Shown here: positions 43,272 to 53,212 of the stretch, piece by piece | How the letters are laid out: each line of letters opens with the position of its first letter | Position numbering within the stretch: the stretch's first letter is position 1 | Source: Jiangella muralis | GTDB taxonomy: Bacteria; Actinomycetota; Actinomycetes; Jiangellales; Jiangellaceae | Direction: 5' to 3' | Assembly (NCBI RefSeq): GCF_001270745.1 | Contig: NZ_KQ434753.1 | Span: 279,155-343,154, forward strand | Length of the DNA stretch: 64,000 bases | Notes under the pieces: generated by a model | The model's database searches: none | Told to the model about the DNA's origin: nothing | Seen by the model: only the letters and a program-made list of their open reading frames with translations | Made by a program: the position numbers and the translations under genes

Positions 43272-43414
43272 GCGGGGAACCCGTTCTGAATGGGGGGAGT
43301 TGACAGCCCATCCTACGGCGTGCCGGCCCGCCACCCGGCATCGTGAATGTCCACAGGTCCGAGCGAACCAGCGCCCAGTCCACAATCGGCCCTTTCGCCG
43401 TGGCGGACCGACCT

Positions 43415-43441
43415 CCATGCGATCCACGATGGATCGCATGG
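43415..43441. promoter_or_regulatory. perfect 27-bp palindrome upstream of the AbiEi-like gene
   Basis: CCATGCGATCCA and TGGATCGCATGG are exact complements around CGA. The palindrome ends eight bases before the GGAGAG ribosome site of the next gene. AbiEi-type proteins are known to repress themselves through inverted repeats, so this may be its own operator. Confidence 0.65.
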
Positions 43442-43458
43442 AAGCGCCCGGAGAGCTG

Positions 43459-44361
43459 ATGCGGCTGGCAGCCGGCCAGGACGGCCTGGTCACCAGGCGG
43501 CAGGCGCTGGCGCACGGCATGTCGCCGCAGCAGATCCGGCACGCGCTCGGCCGCGGCGGGCGGTGGCAACGACTGGCGGCAGGTGTGTACGCGACGTTCA
43601 CCGGCCCGCTGAGTCCACGCCATCGGATCCAGGCCGCACTGCTCTATGCGGGCGCCGGGGCCATGGTGACCGGCGGCCAGGCCTGTCGTGCATACGGGCT
43701 GCGCTACGCACCACACCACGATCCATTGACCGTGCTCGTCCCCTGGTCAGCGCGGCCGGCGCGGCTGCCGTTCGCGCAGATGCGTCGCACCCGGTCACCA
43801 CCGGATCCGCGTCTCCTCGCCGGATTCCCGGTGGCCCCACCCGAGCGTTCCGTCCTCGACGCCTGCGCGGGTGCCCGGTCGCTGCGTACCGTCCGCGCGC
43901 TGCTGTGCGAGGCCGTGCAGGTCGGCCTCACCACCCCGGAACGACTGTCGGCCGAGTTGGCCGGCGGCCGCTGGAACGGCGCCGGGCTTGCCAGGCGCGC
44001 AATCGAGGACATCCACGCCGGCTGTCGCTCCGCGCCGGAGTGCGAGCTGCGCGATCTCGTGCGTTCCTCGCTCCTCCTGGACGAGCCGAGGTGGAACCGT
44101 CCGCTCCCTGACGTGACCGGTCCGCCGTTGATCCCGGATGCCTGCTGGCCCGATGCTCGCGTCGTCGTCGAGATCGACTCGGCCGAATGGCACCGGCTCG
44201 GCGACCGCGTCGAGCAGACCGAGCGGCGCCGCGCCCGGTACGCCGCGCTCGGCTGGGTGGTGCTACCGGTGTCGCCCGGCCGCCTGCGAGACGAGGCGGC
44301 CGCAGTGCTGGCGGAGATCGAGGCGGCCGTCCTCGCCGCACGGCAACGCGGCGCCGAGTGA
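43459..44361 (+). CDS. AbiEi-type winged-helix protein with DUF559-like C-terminus, orphan
   Basis: About 300 residues. The N-terminus is the AbiEi-like winged helix ([20 protein letters not shown]...[15 protein letters not shown]). The C-terminus is a DUF559/Vsr-like endonuclease fold segment ([20 protein letters not shown], then [17 protein letters not shown]). ATG 43459 is chosen because GGAGAG lies five bases before it. In-frame ATGs at 43417, 43429 and 43438 fall inside the palindrome and lack ribosome sites. No AbiEii toxin gene is adjacent. Function is unknown; a toxin-antitoxin role is not supported by context alone. Confidence 0.75.
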   Translation: MRLAAGQDGLVTRRQALAHGMSPQQIRHALGRGGRWQRLAAGVYATFTGPLSPRHRIQAALLYAGAGAMVTGGQACRAYGLRYAPHHDPLTVLVPWSARPARLPFAQMRRTRSPPDPRLLAGFPVAPPERSVLDACAGARSLRTVRALLCEAVQVGLTTPERLSAELAGGRWNGAGLARRAIEDIHAGCRSAPECELRDLVRSSLLLDEPRWNRPLPDVTGPPLIPDACWPDARVVVEIDSAEWHRLGDRVEQTERRRARYAALGWVVLPVSPGRLRDEAAAVLAEIEAAVLAARQRGAE

Positions 44362-44373
44362 GCGCGGCCGATG

Positions 44374-44463
44374 ACGGTGTGGCATCGCTGCAGCGAGTGG
44401 GTGGCACGGCTGTCGCACTGGCGACAGCGACGCCACCCACTCGGCGCAGCTGCGCCACACCGT
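44374..44463. repeat. 90-bp symmetric palindrome between convergent genes
   Basis: ACGGTGTGGC at the left end pairs with GCCACACCGT at the right end, with CGAGTGGGTGGC and GCCACCCACTCG inside and TGTCGC-ACTG-GCGACA at the centre (44418.5). It is symmetric without any insertion. The core words are related to those at 10131 and 59032. It lies between the AbiEi-like gene and the third-transporter ATPase and may serve as a two-way terminator. Confidence 0.8.
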
Positions 44464-44480
44464 TCGAACGGCGGGGCAGC

Positions 44481-45521
44481 TCAGACGACGCGGGTGTCGA
44501 CCTCGGCGAAGTGGCAGGCCACCGGGTGGCCGACGCCGGTGTCGATCAGCGGCGGCTCCGTGGTGGCGCAGATCTCCTGCGCCTTCCAGCAGCGGGTCCG
44601 GAACCGGCAGCCGCTGGGCGGGTCCAGCGGGCTGGGGACGTCGCCGGCGAGGATGATGCGTTCGCGGCTGCGCTCCTCCACCGGGTCGGCGGTCGGCGCG
44701 GCCGACAGTAGCGCCTGGGTGTACGGGTGCGCGGGCCGCTCGTACACCTCGTCGCGGGTGCCGGTCTCGACCACCTTGCCGAGGTACATGACGGCGACGC
44801 GGTCGGAGATGTGCCGGACGACGGAGAGGTCGTGGGCGATGAAGATGTACGCCAGCCCGAGCTCGTCCTGCAGGTCCTCGAGCAGGTTGACGACACCGGC
44901 CTGCACGGACACGTCCAGGGCGGAGACCGGCTCGTCGAGCACCAGCAGCCGCGGTTCCAGGGCCAGTGCGCGGGCGATGCCGATGCGCTGGCGCTGGCCG
45001 CCGGAGAACTCGTGCGGGTAGCGGTTGCCGTGCTCGGGGTTGAGGCCGACCAGCTCGAGCAGCTCGGCGACGCGCTTCTTGCCGCCGCCGCGCCACTTGC
45101 CGTGCACCTTGAGCGGCTCGGCGATGATGTCGTTGACCGGCATCTTCGGGTTGAGCGAGGCGTACGGGTCCTGGAACACGATCTGCAGGTCGCGCCGCAC
45201 CTCGTTCATGCCGCGCGCGTCGAGGGTGGTCAGCTCCTTGCCCTGGAACACGACCGAGCCTGACGTCGGCTTGTGCAGCTGGAGGATGGCGCGGCCGGTG
45301 GTCGACTTGCCGCAGCCGGACTCCCCCACCACGCCGAGGGTCTCGCGGGCGTCGACGTGCAGGGAGACGCCGGTGACGGCCTGGACGTGGCCCACGACGC
45401 GGCGCAGCAGGCCGCCGCCGTAGACGGGGAAGTGCATGACGAGGTCGGTGACGTCGAGCAGGTGCTGCCCGGCGCCGCCCTCGGGCACCGTCTGGGGCGT
45501 GGTCTCGGTAGAGGTGACCAT
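44481..45521 (-). CDS. peptide ABC transporter ATP-binding protein (OppF/DppF type), transporter 3
   Basis: A 346-residue ATPase: Walker [10 protein letters not shown], signature [17 protein letters not shown], Walker [15 protein letters not shown], terminal Cys segment [15 protein letters not shown]. The start ATG 45521 shares one base with the upstream stop. It is the last gene of a five-gene operon. Confidence 0.93.
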   Translation of the reverse strand: MVTSTETTPQTVPEGGAGQHLLDVTDLVMHFPVYGGGLLRRVVGHVQAVTGVSLHVDARETLGVVGESGCGKSTTGRAILQLHKPTSGSVVFQGKELTTLDARGMNEVRRDLQIVFQDPYASLNPKMPVNDIIAEPLKVHGKWRGGGKKRVAELLELVGLNPEHGNRYPHEFSGGQRQRIGIARALALEPRLLVLDEPVSALDVSVQAGVVNLLEDLQDELGLAYIFIAHDLSVVRHISDRVAVMYLGKVVETGTRDEVYERPAHPYTQALLSAAPTADPVEERSRERIILAGDVPSPLDPPSGCRFRTRCWKAQEICATTEPPLIDTGVGHPVACHFAEVDTRVV

Positions 45522-46684
45522 CAGACCGCCTCGCTCTCCGTGCGGAAGTACACCGTCGGGTCGTCGACGTCCGCGAGCTTGTCCCAATGGTGGCACGCCG
45601 CGACATGGCCCAGCTCATCGGTGGCGGCCAGCGCCGGCTCCGACTCGTGGCAGACGTCGGTGGCCAGCGGGCAGCGCGGCGAGAACGGGCAGCCCTTCGG
45701 CAGGTTGATCAGCGACGGCGGGGTGCCGACGATCGGCCGCAGCCGCGACCCGGCGCCGCCACTCTCCAGCGCCGGGATCGAGCCCAGCAGGCCGGCGGTG
45801 TACGGCATCCGCGGCTGGTAGAAGATGCGGTCGGTCTCGGCGATCTCGACCGGCTTGCCCGCGTACATGACCAGCACCCGGTGCGCCATGCCGGCCACCA
45901 CGCCGAGGTCGTGCGTGATGAGCACGATGGCGGCGTTGACCTCGTCCTTCACCTGCACGAGCGTCTCCAGGATCTGCGCCTGGACGGTGACGTCGAGGGC
46001 CGTGGTGGGCTCGTCGGCGATGATGACGTCGGGGTTGTTGATGACCGCCATCGCGATCATCGCGCGCTGGCGCATGCCGCCGGAGAATTCGTGTGGATAG
46101 TTGTCCAGCCGCTTCTTCGGCTGCGGGATGCCGACAATCCCCAGCATCTCCTCCGCGCGCGCCATGGCCTGCTTCCGCGGCATGATCTCGTGCGAGAGGA
46201 CGGCCTCGGCCAGCTGGTCACCGATCGAGTAGACCGGGTTCAGCGCGGTCATCGGGTCCTGGAAGATCATCGCGATCTTCCTGCCGCGCAGCGCCCGCTG
46301 CTGCTTCGCCGACTTCGTCAGCAGGTCGTCGCCACGGTAGAGGATCTTGCCGGCGATGCGGGCGGACTTGGGCAGCAGCCCCATGACCGCCATCGACGAC
46401 ACCGACTTGCCCGAACCGGACTCGCCGACGATGCCGAGCACCTCCCGCTCGTGGACGGCGTACGAGACCCCGCGCACGGCGCGGACCAGGCCGTCGTCGG
46501 TGGGGAACGAGACGGTGAGGTCCTCGACCCGCAGCACTTCCTTCTCGCCCGGGCCGGCGGTCTCCTCCAGCTTGGTGGCGACGTGCACCTCAGCGGCGGA
46601 CTCGGTGACGGCGGGCTGGTCCGGCCCGCCGCTCGCGCCGGGGCCGGGCAGTGGGGCGCCGATCGGCATGCCTGGAGTCGTCAT
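45521..46684 (-). CDS. peptide ABC transporter ATP-binding protein (OppD/DppD type), transporter 3
   Basis: A 387-residue ATPase with Walker [10 protein letters not shown], signature [17 protein letters not shown], Walker [15 protein letters not shown] and terminal Cys segment [14 protein letters not shown]. An extra Pro/Gly-rich leader of about 45 residues precedes the ATPase domain. The start ATG 46684 overlaps the permease stop by one base. Confidence 0.93.
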   Translation of the reverse strand: MTTPGMPIGAPLPGPGASGGPDQPAVTESAAEVHVATKLEETAGPGEKEVLRVEDLTVSFPTDDGLVRAVRGVSYAVHEREVLGIVGESGSGKSVSSMAVMGLLPKSARIAGKILYRGDDLLTKSAKQQRALRGRKIAMIFQDPMTALNPVYSIGDQLAEAVLSHEIMPRKQAMARAEEMLGIVGIPQPKKRLDNYPHEFSGGMRQRAMIAMAVINNPDVIIADEPTTALDVTVQAQILETLVQVKDEVNAAIVLITHDLGVVAGMAHRVLVMYAGKPVEIAETDRIFYQPRMPYTAGLLGSIPALESGGAGSRLRPIVGTPPSLINLPKGCPFSPRCPLATDVCHESEPALAATDELGHVAACHHWDKLADVDDPTVYFRTESEAV

Positions 46685-47682
46685 CAGTCACGCACCCGGT
46701 TCTGTCGAGGGTCGAAGGCGTCGCGCAGGCCGTCGCCGATGAAGTTCACCGACAACGCGATCGCGATGATGAACACACCCGGGAACCAGAACAGCCACGG
46801 TCTGGTCGAGAACGCGGTCTGGTAGTTGCTGATCAGCTTGCCCAGCGAGGTGTCCGGGTCCTGCACGCCGAAGCCCAGGAACGACAGCGCCGCCTCCAGC
46901 AGGATGGCCGTCGCGATGGCCAGCGTGGCCGCGACAATGATGACGCCGACGATGTTCGGCAGCATGTGCTTGACGATGATCCGCCGGGCCGACGTGCCGG
47001 CGGCGCGGGCGGCCTCGACGAACTCCTTCTCACGCAGCGACAGGAACTCGCCGCGCACCAGGCGGGCCAGCCCGGTCCAGGTGACCAGGCCGATGACCAG
47101 CCCCAGCACGACGATGCCGGAGCTGCCGTAGCGACGGCCCAGCACCGCGGCGATGACCAGCAGCGGGATGGTGATCATGACGTCGGTGAAGCGCATCAGC
47201 ACGGCCTCGGTGCGGCCGCGGAAGTAGCCGGCGGTCGCGCCGACCAGCGTGCCGATGAAGGTGCCGACGAGACCGACGACGAACGCGATCGTCAGCGACT
47301 GCTGCACCCCGCGCATCGTCAGCGCGAAGTAGTCCTTGCCGACGTTGTCCTGGCCGAATGGGTGCTCGCCGAGGTGCATGCCGCTGCCGCCCAGCCAGGT
47401 CGGCAGGACGCTCAGCGTCGGCCGGCCACCGTTCTCGACGGTGGCGATGGACCAGTAGTCCTTGTCCCACCAGCCGGGGACGCTGGCGAAGCCGATCGAG
47501 CTGAACGCCAGCAGCACGATCAGCGCCAGCACCACCAGGCCGCCCATGGCGGCGCGGTGCCGGAAGAACCGGCGCCGCACCATCTGCGCCTGGGTGCGGG
47601 CGACGACGGTCATGCCCTGCGCGTCGGCGGCCACCGCCGCTCCGGGGGCGGGCCCGGGATCGGGAGTCGAGGGATTGCTCAT
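46684..47682 (-). CDS. peptide ABC transporter permease (OppC/DppC type), transporter 3
   Basis: A 332-residue permease with a charged N-terminal region, six helices and EAA loop KEFVEAARAAGTSARRIIVKHMLPN. The first external loop is long (GFASVPGWWDKDYWS...FGQDNVGKDY), without the Cys pair of the other cassettes. It lies 13 bases after the long permease. Confidence 0.92.
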   Translation of the reverse strand: MSNPSTPDPGPAPGAAVAADAQGMTVVARTQAQMVRRRFFRHRAAMGGLVVLALIVLLAFSSIGFASVPGWWDKDYWSIATVENGGRPTLSVLPTWLGGSGMHLGEHPFGQDNVGKDYFALTMRGVQQSLTIAFVVGLVGTFIGTLVGATAGYFRGRTEAVLMRFTDVMITIPLLVIAAVLGRRYGSSGIVVLGLVIGLVTWTGLARLVRGEFLSLREKEFVEAARAAGTSARRIIVKHMLPNIVGVIIVAATLAIATAILLEAALSFLGFGVQDPDTSLGKLISNYQTAFSTRPWLFWFPGVFIIAIALSVNFIGDGLRDAFDPRQNRVRD

Positions 47683-47695
47683 CGTTTCGTCCTCC

Positions 47696-49228
47696 TCACG
47701 ACAACCGGATGCGCGGGTCGAGGAACGCGTAGGCGATGTCGGCCAACATGTTGAACAGCACGGCCGCGGTACCGGCGATCAGGAAGAAGCCCATCACCGG
47801 GTTCGGGTCGACGGCTCGCAGTGAATCGGCGAACAATCGTCCCAGGCCGGTCCAGCCGAACACGTTCTCGGTGATGACGGCGCCGCTGAGCACGCCGGCG
47901 AAGTCGAACGCCATGAGCGTCGTGATGGGGATCATCGCGTTGCGGAACGCGTGCTTGACGATGACGCCCCGTTCGGCGAGGCCCTTCGACCGGGCCGTGC
48001 GCACGTAGTCCTGGTTCAGCACCTCGAGCATGCTCGACCGGGTGTACCGCGTGTAGGTGGCGAACGAGATCAGCACGATCGCGATGGTAGGCAGGATCAG
48101 GTGGGTGGCGCGGTCCAGACCCTGTTCCCAGAACGTGCCGTCGAAGTTCGGGGTGCGCGCGCCGATGGTGGCGATGACGCGGCCACCGACCTGGTCGGAG
48201 TAGGTGTCCCAGGCACCCAGCAGCCGGTCCAGGAAGAGCAGCGCGCCGGTGCCGAGGCCGGTCAGGACTGCGGCCTGCATGGCCTGCCGGCGCTGCAGCC
48301 CGCCCAGGCCGTAGCCGAGGCCCAGTCCGACGGCGACGGTGACCAGCGCGAGCCCGACGATGGTCAGGCCGCTGGGGTCGTCGAGCACGGAGGCCAGCGC
48401 GAAGTGACAGACGATGCCGATGCCCGCCGACGCGAGCGCGGCGTACAGGACGTTGCGATAGGTGAACCCGGCCACCAGCGCGGTGGTCAGGAAGGCGATT
48501 CCGACGGCGGTGACGGCGATGACGATGATGCCCAGGCCGGGGTCCTCGAACCACCGGGTCTCCGACAGCAGCCAGAGGGCACCGGCCGAGGCGACGAACG
48601 CCGCCGCGAACGTGGTGAGCCGTCTGGTGCGGTCACCGGAGATGACGATCATCCAGAACAACCCGCTGATGACGCCGAGGACCACGGCCACCCCGATGGG
48701 GACGGACGGATCGGCGAGCCAGTCGTTGAACCGGATCGCGCCGTACTCCTTGAGCAGCACCGCCACCCAGAAGATCGGCAGCGAGAAGAAGAGGAAGGCG
48801 CTGAACGTGACGGTGTAGTCGAGGCTGCTGTACTGGCGCAGCGCGGTGACGATGCCGACGGTGATGCCGAGCACCATCGCCAGCACCGTGGCGGCGATGA
48901 CGAGCTGCAGCGTCTGCGGCAACGCCACGCCGAGCAGCGCGGTGACGTCCTGGCCCTGGAGGTTCTGGCCGAGGTCGCACTCCATGGCGAACGGCACCAG
49001 ACAGCCCGCGGCGCCCTTGAGCCAGATGAAGTAGCGCAGCGGCGCCGGTGTGTCGAGGTTCAGCAGCCGGATGCGCGCCTCGATCAGGGCCTCGCGGTTC
49101 GGCGCCCGCGACTCCTGCAGGTCGCCCAGCGGATTGCCGGCGTTCGCGGTGAGGAGATACATCACGAACGTGGCGGCGAGCAGGATGAAGAACGAGACGA
49201 TCACCCTGCGCACGATGAAGACCAGCAT
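47696..49228 (-). CDS. oversized peptide ABC transporter permease (OppB/DppB type), transporter 3
   Basis: A 510-residue permease; family members are normally 305-340. The N-terminal TM1 and external loop (1-100), helices 2-4, and the C-terminal EAA loop QDYVRTARSKGLAERGVIVKHAFRN with the closing helices are normal. Between about residues 170 and 335 lies an insert rich in hydrophobic segments (VAVVLGVISGLFWMIVI; LGIIVIAVTAVGIAFL; LTIVGLALVTVAVGLGLGYG), which should add about six membrane helices. The reading frame is continuous, so it is not a frameshift fusion. Role of the insert is unknown. Confidence 0.88.
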   Translation of the reverse strand: MLVFIVRRVIVSFFILLAATFVMYLLTANAGNPLGDLQESRAPNREALIEARIRLLNLDTPAPLRYFIWLKGAAGCLVPFAMECDLGQNLQGQDVTALLGVALPQTLQLVIAATVLAMVLGITVGIVTALRQYSSLDYTVTFSAFLFFSLPIFWVAVLLKEYGAIRFNDWLADPSVPIGVAVVLGVISGLFWMIVISGDRTRRLTTFAAAFVASAGALWLLSETRWFEDPGLGIIVIAVTAVGIAFLTTALVAGFTYRNVLYAALASAGIGIVCHFALASVLDDPSGLTIVGLALVTVAVGLGLGYGLGGLQRRQAMQAAVLTGLGTGALLFLDRLLGAWDTYSDQVGGRVIATIGARTPNFDGTFWEQGLDRATHLILPTIAIVLISFATYTRYTRSSMLEVLNQDYVRTARSKGLAERGVIVKHAFRNAMIPITTLMAFDFAGVLSGAVITENVFGWTGLGRLFADSLRAVDPNPVMGFFLIAGTAAVLFNMLADIAYAFLDPRIRLS

Positions 49229-49407
49229 GGCTACACCAGCCCGTCGACAGTCATGAGATCAGATCCAACCCTCGTCAGGTCCGCGCCCGCAAGCCGTCGG
49301 GTGCGACGGCGCCTCGGGCGCAAGGCTCGGGCCAGGGACACGAGGCCCCTGGCCCGAACTTCGGGCCGGTCCGGCCGGGATTCCCGGCCGGACCGGCATA
49401 CGGACGG

Positions 49408-51168
49408 TCAGGACGTGCGCGCCCACTCTTCCAGGTTGAACGACACCTGGGTCTGAGCGGCGTTCTGCTGGACGCCCTCGACGTTCGGGCTGTGGGCGGT
49501 GACGCCCGGGTGCGCGTACAGCGGGATGCTGAAGAGGTCGTCCCAGAGGTTGGTCTCGATCTCGGTCAGCAGCTCGACCTGGCGGGTCTCGTCGGTCGTG
49601 ACGACCAGCTCGTCCCAGGCCGCGTCGACGTCCGGGTTGGAGTAGCCGTACGGGTTCTGGCCCTCGGCGGTGCGGTAGAGCGAGGCGCCGGAGGTCATGA
49701 CACCCGAGCCGGCCCACGCGAACAGCGCGACCTCGTAGCTGGTCACGTCGGTGATCCCGGCGCCGAGGTCCTGGGTCGGCGTGTCGACGATCTCGAAGCC
49801 GGCCTGGTCGCAGGACGCCTTGATGGCGGCCACGGTGTCGGCGCGACGCGGGTTCGGGTCGGAGCGCAGCACGCGGATCTGGGTGCCGGCGAGGCCGGCA
49901 GCGTCGATCAGCGCCTTCGCGCCCTCGATGTCGGGCTCGTCGTACTCGCCGCCGTAGGCCTCGCCCACGACCTGGTCGTACTCCGGGTCCCACGGGAAGA
50001 ACTCGCGCAGGTTCATGACGACGGCCTCGGGGTTGGCCGGCTTGATCAGGTTGTCGACGATCTGCTGCCGCGGCACGCACATCGCGAACGCCTGGCGCAG
50101 GTTCGGGTCGGCCATCACCGCACCCGGGGTCTGGTTGAAGTCGAGGTGCTCCCACGTCATCTCGTCACCCTTGATGACGGTGACCTGGTCGCCGAGGGCG
50201 TCCAGCGAGGCCACGAGGTCGACATTGACCTGCGGGGCGATGACGTCGACCTCGCCGTTGGCCAGCGCCTGGACCTGCTGGTCCTGCGGGATGAACCGGA
50301 TGACGATGGTGTCGGTGGCCGGCGCGTCGCCGTAGTAGCTCTCGTTGGCGACCAGCGTCAGCGACTGGCCGGCTTCCCAGCTGTCGATCACGTACGGACC
50401 CGAGGAGGGGATGAGGGCCGGGTCGAGGAGCGCGCCCGGGCCCATGTCCCAGCCGGTGTTCCAGAACTCCGCGACCGGGGCCAGCGCCGCCAGGTCGTCG
50501 TTCTGGATCGCGGTCACGAGGTCTTCCGGCGTGATGCCGGCCTGCTCGGCCACGGTGTGCGCCGGCAGCATGCTGGTGTTCGTCACCTGCTGCCAGTCGG
50601 CGAACGGCTCGGAGTAGACGAACTCGACTTCCTTGTCACCCGGCTGGCAGGTCGGCTTGGCCACCAGGTCGTAACCGGTGGTGCCCGGGACACGGAACAG
50701 GGGGACCGGGTTGCCGTCCTCGCCGATCTCCGCGGTCTCGTAACCGGCGCCCTGGGTCGCCCACTCCAGCAGCAGGTCGTCACAGTCGATCGCCGTGCCG
50801 TCGGACCACACCGCGTCCTCGGCGAAGGTGTAGCGGACGGTGAGCGGGTTCTCGGAGGTCATCTCGTACGTGCCGAAGGCCTCGTTGCGGACGATCTCGC
50901 CCTGCGGACCGTAGTCCCAGAAGCCGTCCTGAACGCCATTGAGGACGAACGCGTTCCAGGTGCCGTTGCCGGTCTCGGAGTTGCCGTTGTACGACGTGAA
51001 CTCCGTGTCGGACGCCACCGTGATGGGACCGCCCGACGAACCGCTCGGGGCCTCGGTGTCGCCGCTCCCGGAGCCGCTGTCGTCGTCATCGCCGCCACAT
51101 GCAGAGAGCGCAAGCGCCCCTGCTGTGAGCACGGCGAAGAACGCCATACCCCTGCGCTTGGTGGTCAA
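49408..51168 (-). CDS. peptide ABC transporter substrate-binding lipoprotein, transporter 3
   Basis: A 586-residue SBP_bac_5 lipoprotein with lipobox LALSAC (Cys24) and linker GGDDDDSGSGSG. The start is probably TTG 51168, with AGGAGT seven bases upstream; a GTG/ATG start is not available near the signal peptide except the internal ATG at residue 8. It is only distantly like the other two binding proteins. The 179 bases to the long permease contain inverted GGCCGG/CCGGCC words that could form a partial terminator. Confidence 0.9.
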   Translation of the reverse strand: MTTKRRGMAFFAVLTAGALALSACGGDDDDSGSGSGDTEAPSGSSGGPITVASDTEFTSYNGNSETGNGTWNAFVLNGVQDGFWDYGPQGEIVRNEAFGTYEMTSENPLTVRYTFAEDAVWSDGTAIDCDDLLLEWATQGAGYETAEIGEDGNPVPLFRVPGTTGYDLVAKPTCQPGDKEVEFVYSEPFADWQQVTNTSMLPAHTVAEQAGITPEDLVTAIQNDDLAALAPVAEFWNTGWDMGPGALLDPALIPSSGPYVIDSWEAGQSLTLVANESYYGDAPATDTIVIRFIPQDQQVQALANGEVDVIAPQVNVDLVASLDALGDQVTVIKGDEMTWEHLDFNQTPGAVMADPNLRQAFAMCVPRQQIVDNLIKPANPEAVVMNLREFFPWDPEYDQVVGEAYGGEYDEPDIEGAKALIDAAGLAGTQIRVLRSDPNPRRADTVAAIKASCDQAGFEIVDTPTQDLGAGITDVTSYEVALFAWAGSGVMTSGASLYRTAEGQNPYGYSNPDVDAAWDELVVTTDETRQVELLTEIETNLWDDLFSIPLYAHPGVTAHSPNVEGVQQNAAQTQVSFNLEEWARTS

Positions 51169-51349
51169 GGTCTGACTCCTCGTGTGTCGGATCGCAAGGA
51201 TCGCAGAATGAGTGTGGCTAAGACCACCACCGCTACTGACGTACACACAAGGTGACAGGGCGCGCCGTTACTGACCTGCAACCCAACTGGGGCGGCAGGC
51301 TACGAAATCACAACGGATCGGACACGAACCTTCCGGGAAATTCTCCTGT

Positions 51350-52576
51350 CTAATCCGTCTTGGACAGGACGGAAATCGTTCGGCCCATCCCCAATGCCGC
51401 GGCCGCGGTAGCGATTCCACCGACGATGAATGGCAGCCGGAGGTCGACCGCGCCGAGTAGTCCGCCGATGAAGGTGCCGACCGGCATCAGCCCCCAGCCG
51501 AAGGTGCGCCAGGCCCCGTGGACGCGGCCGAGCAGCCGGCTCGGCACCAGTTCCTGACGGATGGTCATGCTGACGACGTTCCAGGCGGCCACGCTCGCCC
51601 CGGCGCCGACCATGCCGGCAGCCGCGGCGGCCGGATGCGGCACGAACCCGCACAGTGCATAGGACGAGCCGGAGATCAGCACGGACCCGACCATGACCCG
51701 GCCGCGGCCGAACCGCTCGGCCAGCCGCGGCACGATCAGCGCGCCGAGCACGGCGCCGACCGCCGCGGCCATGGCGAACACGCCGAACCCGGCGGGCGGC
51801 AGGCCGAGCTCGTCCAGGACATAGAGGACGAAGACCGCCTGGGCCAGCGAGCCGAACACCGTGAGCACGATGGTGACGGCCCACAGCCGGCTCAGCACCG
51901 GGTGGCTGAGCAGGAACCGGATGCCCTCGGCCAGCGACCGGCGGGTCAGCGCCTCCTTCGGCTCGCCGTCGGCGCGCGGGGCCCGGGCCGCGCCGATCGG
52001 CAGCGTCAGGACGAGGACGGCGGCCAGCAGGTAGCCGGCCGAGTGCACGACGAACGGCAGCGCGGCCGCCACCGCGAACAGCACGCCGGCCAGCGGCGCG
52101 GCGACGAAGTTCTGCGCGACGACCTCGGTGGCCTGGAACCGGCTGTTGGCCCGGACCAGGCCGTCGCGCCCGGCCACCGCCGGCACCATGGCCTGCAGCG
52201 AGCCGTCGGCCACGGTCTCGAACGCGCCGAACACGAACACCGCGCCGATCAGCACGGCGATGACCATGTGGTCGGCCGCGACCAGCACGCACACCGTGGC
52301 GGCGACCACCGCCCGCACGCCGCAGGCGACCGCCGCGACCCGGCGCCGGTCGAAGCGGTCGACGACGCTGCCGGACAGCACGCCGAACAGCAGCCACGGC
52401 AGGAACTGCGCGACGCCGACCACGGAGATGAGGACGGGGTCGCGGGTCAGCGAGGCGGCCAGCAGCGGCGCGGCCGTCGCGGCGAACCCGTCGGACAGGT
52501 TGGCGCCGGTGGCGGCGCCCCACAGCCGGCCGAACGCCGGGCCGAGCTCGCGGGCCGGCGCGGTCGTGATCGTCAC
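51350..52576 (-). CDS. MFS transporter (drug-exporter type)
   Basis: A 408-residue, twelve-helix MFS protein of the MFS_3/enterobactin-exporter-like group (LGPAFGRLWGAATGANLSDGF; VVDRFDRRRVAAV between helices 2 and 3). The GTG start overlaps the repressor stop by four bases (GTGA), so it is coupled to it. An exporter of a toxic or natural compound is likely. Confidence 0.88.
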   Translation of the reverse strand: MTITTAPARELGPAFGRLWGAATGANLSDGFAATAAPLLAASLTRDPVLISVVGVAQFLPWLLFGVLSGSVVDRFDRRRVAAVACGVRAVVAATVCVLVAADHMVIAVLIGAVFVFGAFETVADGSLQAMVPAVAGRDGLVRANSRFQATEVVAQNFVAAPLAGVLFAVAAALPFVVHSAGYLLAAVLVLTLPIGAARAPRADGEPKEALTRRSLAEGIRFLLSHPVLSRLWAVTIVLTVFGSLAQAVFVLYVLDELGLPPAGFGVFAMAAAVGAVLGALIVPRLAERFGRGRVMVGSVLISGSSYALCGFVPHPAAAAAGMVGAGASVAAWNVVSMTIRQELVPSRLLGRVHGAWRTFGWGLMPVGTFIGGLLGAVDLRLPFIVGGIATAAAALGMGRTISVLSKTD

Positions 52577-53163
52577 GGGAGGTCCTGGTCGGGAACCGGG
52601 AAGGTGTGCAGCTGCACCTCGACGATGCGGGCGTCGTCGCCGGCCTCCGGCTCGCGGCCGTCGACCCGTTCGCGCCAGGCGTCGATCACCGCCGTCAGCT
52701 CGGCGCTGAGCGCGGCGAGTTCCTCGACCCGCAGCCGCAGGTGCGCCGTCGAGTTGATGGTGGCCTGGCCCCACTCGCGCGGGACCTGGAGATGGCCGGC
52801 CGACAGCCAGTGCCCGAGGCGGGCCGACTGCACGCGCCGGAACTCGTCGACGACCAGCCGGGCGGCCTCGCCGCTGCCGCCGCCGGACAGCTCGTAGCTG
52901 TCGAGCTCGGCGCCGCCGGGATAGGCGCGCCAGTACTTCTCGCGGCCGGCGCCGCGGGTGGGGTCCTCCTCGACGAACCCGTGCTTGGCCAGTTGCCGCA
53001 GGTGGTAGCTGGTGGAGCCGGTGCTCTCGGCGAACCGCTCGGCCAGCATCGTCGCCGTGGCCGGGCCGTACGTGACCAGCGCGTCGTAGAGCTGCACCCG
53101 CAGCGGGTGCGCGAGCCCGCGCAAGGTGGTGGCGTCGATGCGACGCCGCGGAGCCTCCGGCAT
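52573..53163 (-). CDS. ArsR-like winged-helix regulator
   Basis: A 196-residue protein. The N-terminal wHTH (RGLAHPLRVQLYDALVTYGPATATMLAERFAESTGSTSYHLRQLAKHGF) is ArsR-like without a metal site. A C-terminal helical region (about 100-180) probably binds an effector. It heads an operon with the MFS exporter and is likely to repress it through the palindrome at 53195. Confidence 0.88.
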   Translation of the reverse strand: MPEAPRRRIDATTLRGLAHPLRVQLYDALVTYGPATATMLAERFAESTGSTSYHLRQLAKHGFVEEDPTRGAGREKYWRAYPGGAELDSYELSGGGSGEAARLVVDEFRRVQSARLGHWLSAGHLQVPREWGQATINSTAHLRLRVEELAALSAELTAVIDAWRERVDGREPEAGDDARIVEVQLHTFPVPDQDLP

Positions 53164-53194
53164 GCCCGCACGGTAGCGAATGCCAACACTTCTT

Positions 53195-53212
53195 TGCAAG
53201 CATTCGTTTGCA
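53195..53212. promoter_or_regulatory. operator-like palindrome upstream of the ArsR-like gene
   Basis: TGCAAGC-ATTC-GTTTGCA, seven-base arms with one mismatch, in an unusually AT-rich stretch (53185-53215) 32 bases before the regulator start. Spacing fits a promoter-overlapping operator. Confidence 0.5.

Noticed and set aside
43459-44361. Complete type IV toxin-antitoxin system
   Set aside because: The AbiEi-like protein has no AbiEii-type nucleotidyltransferase neighbour on either side, so a two-gene system cannot be claimed.
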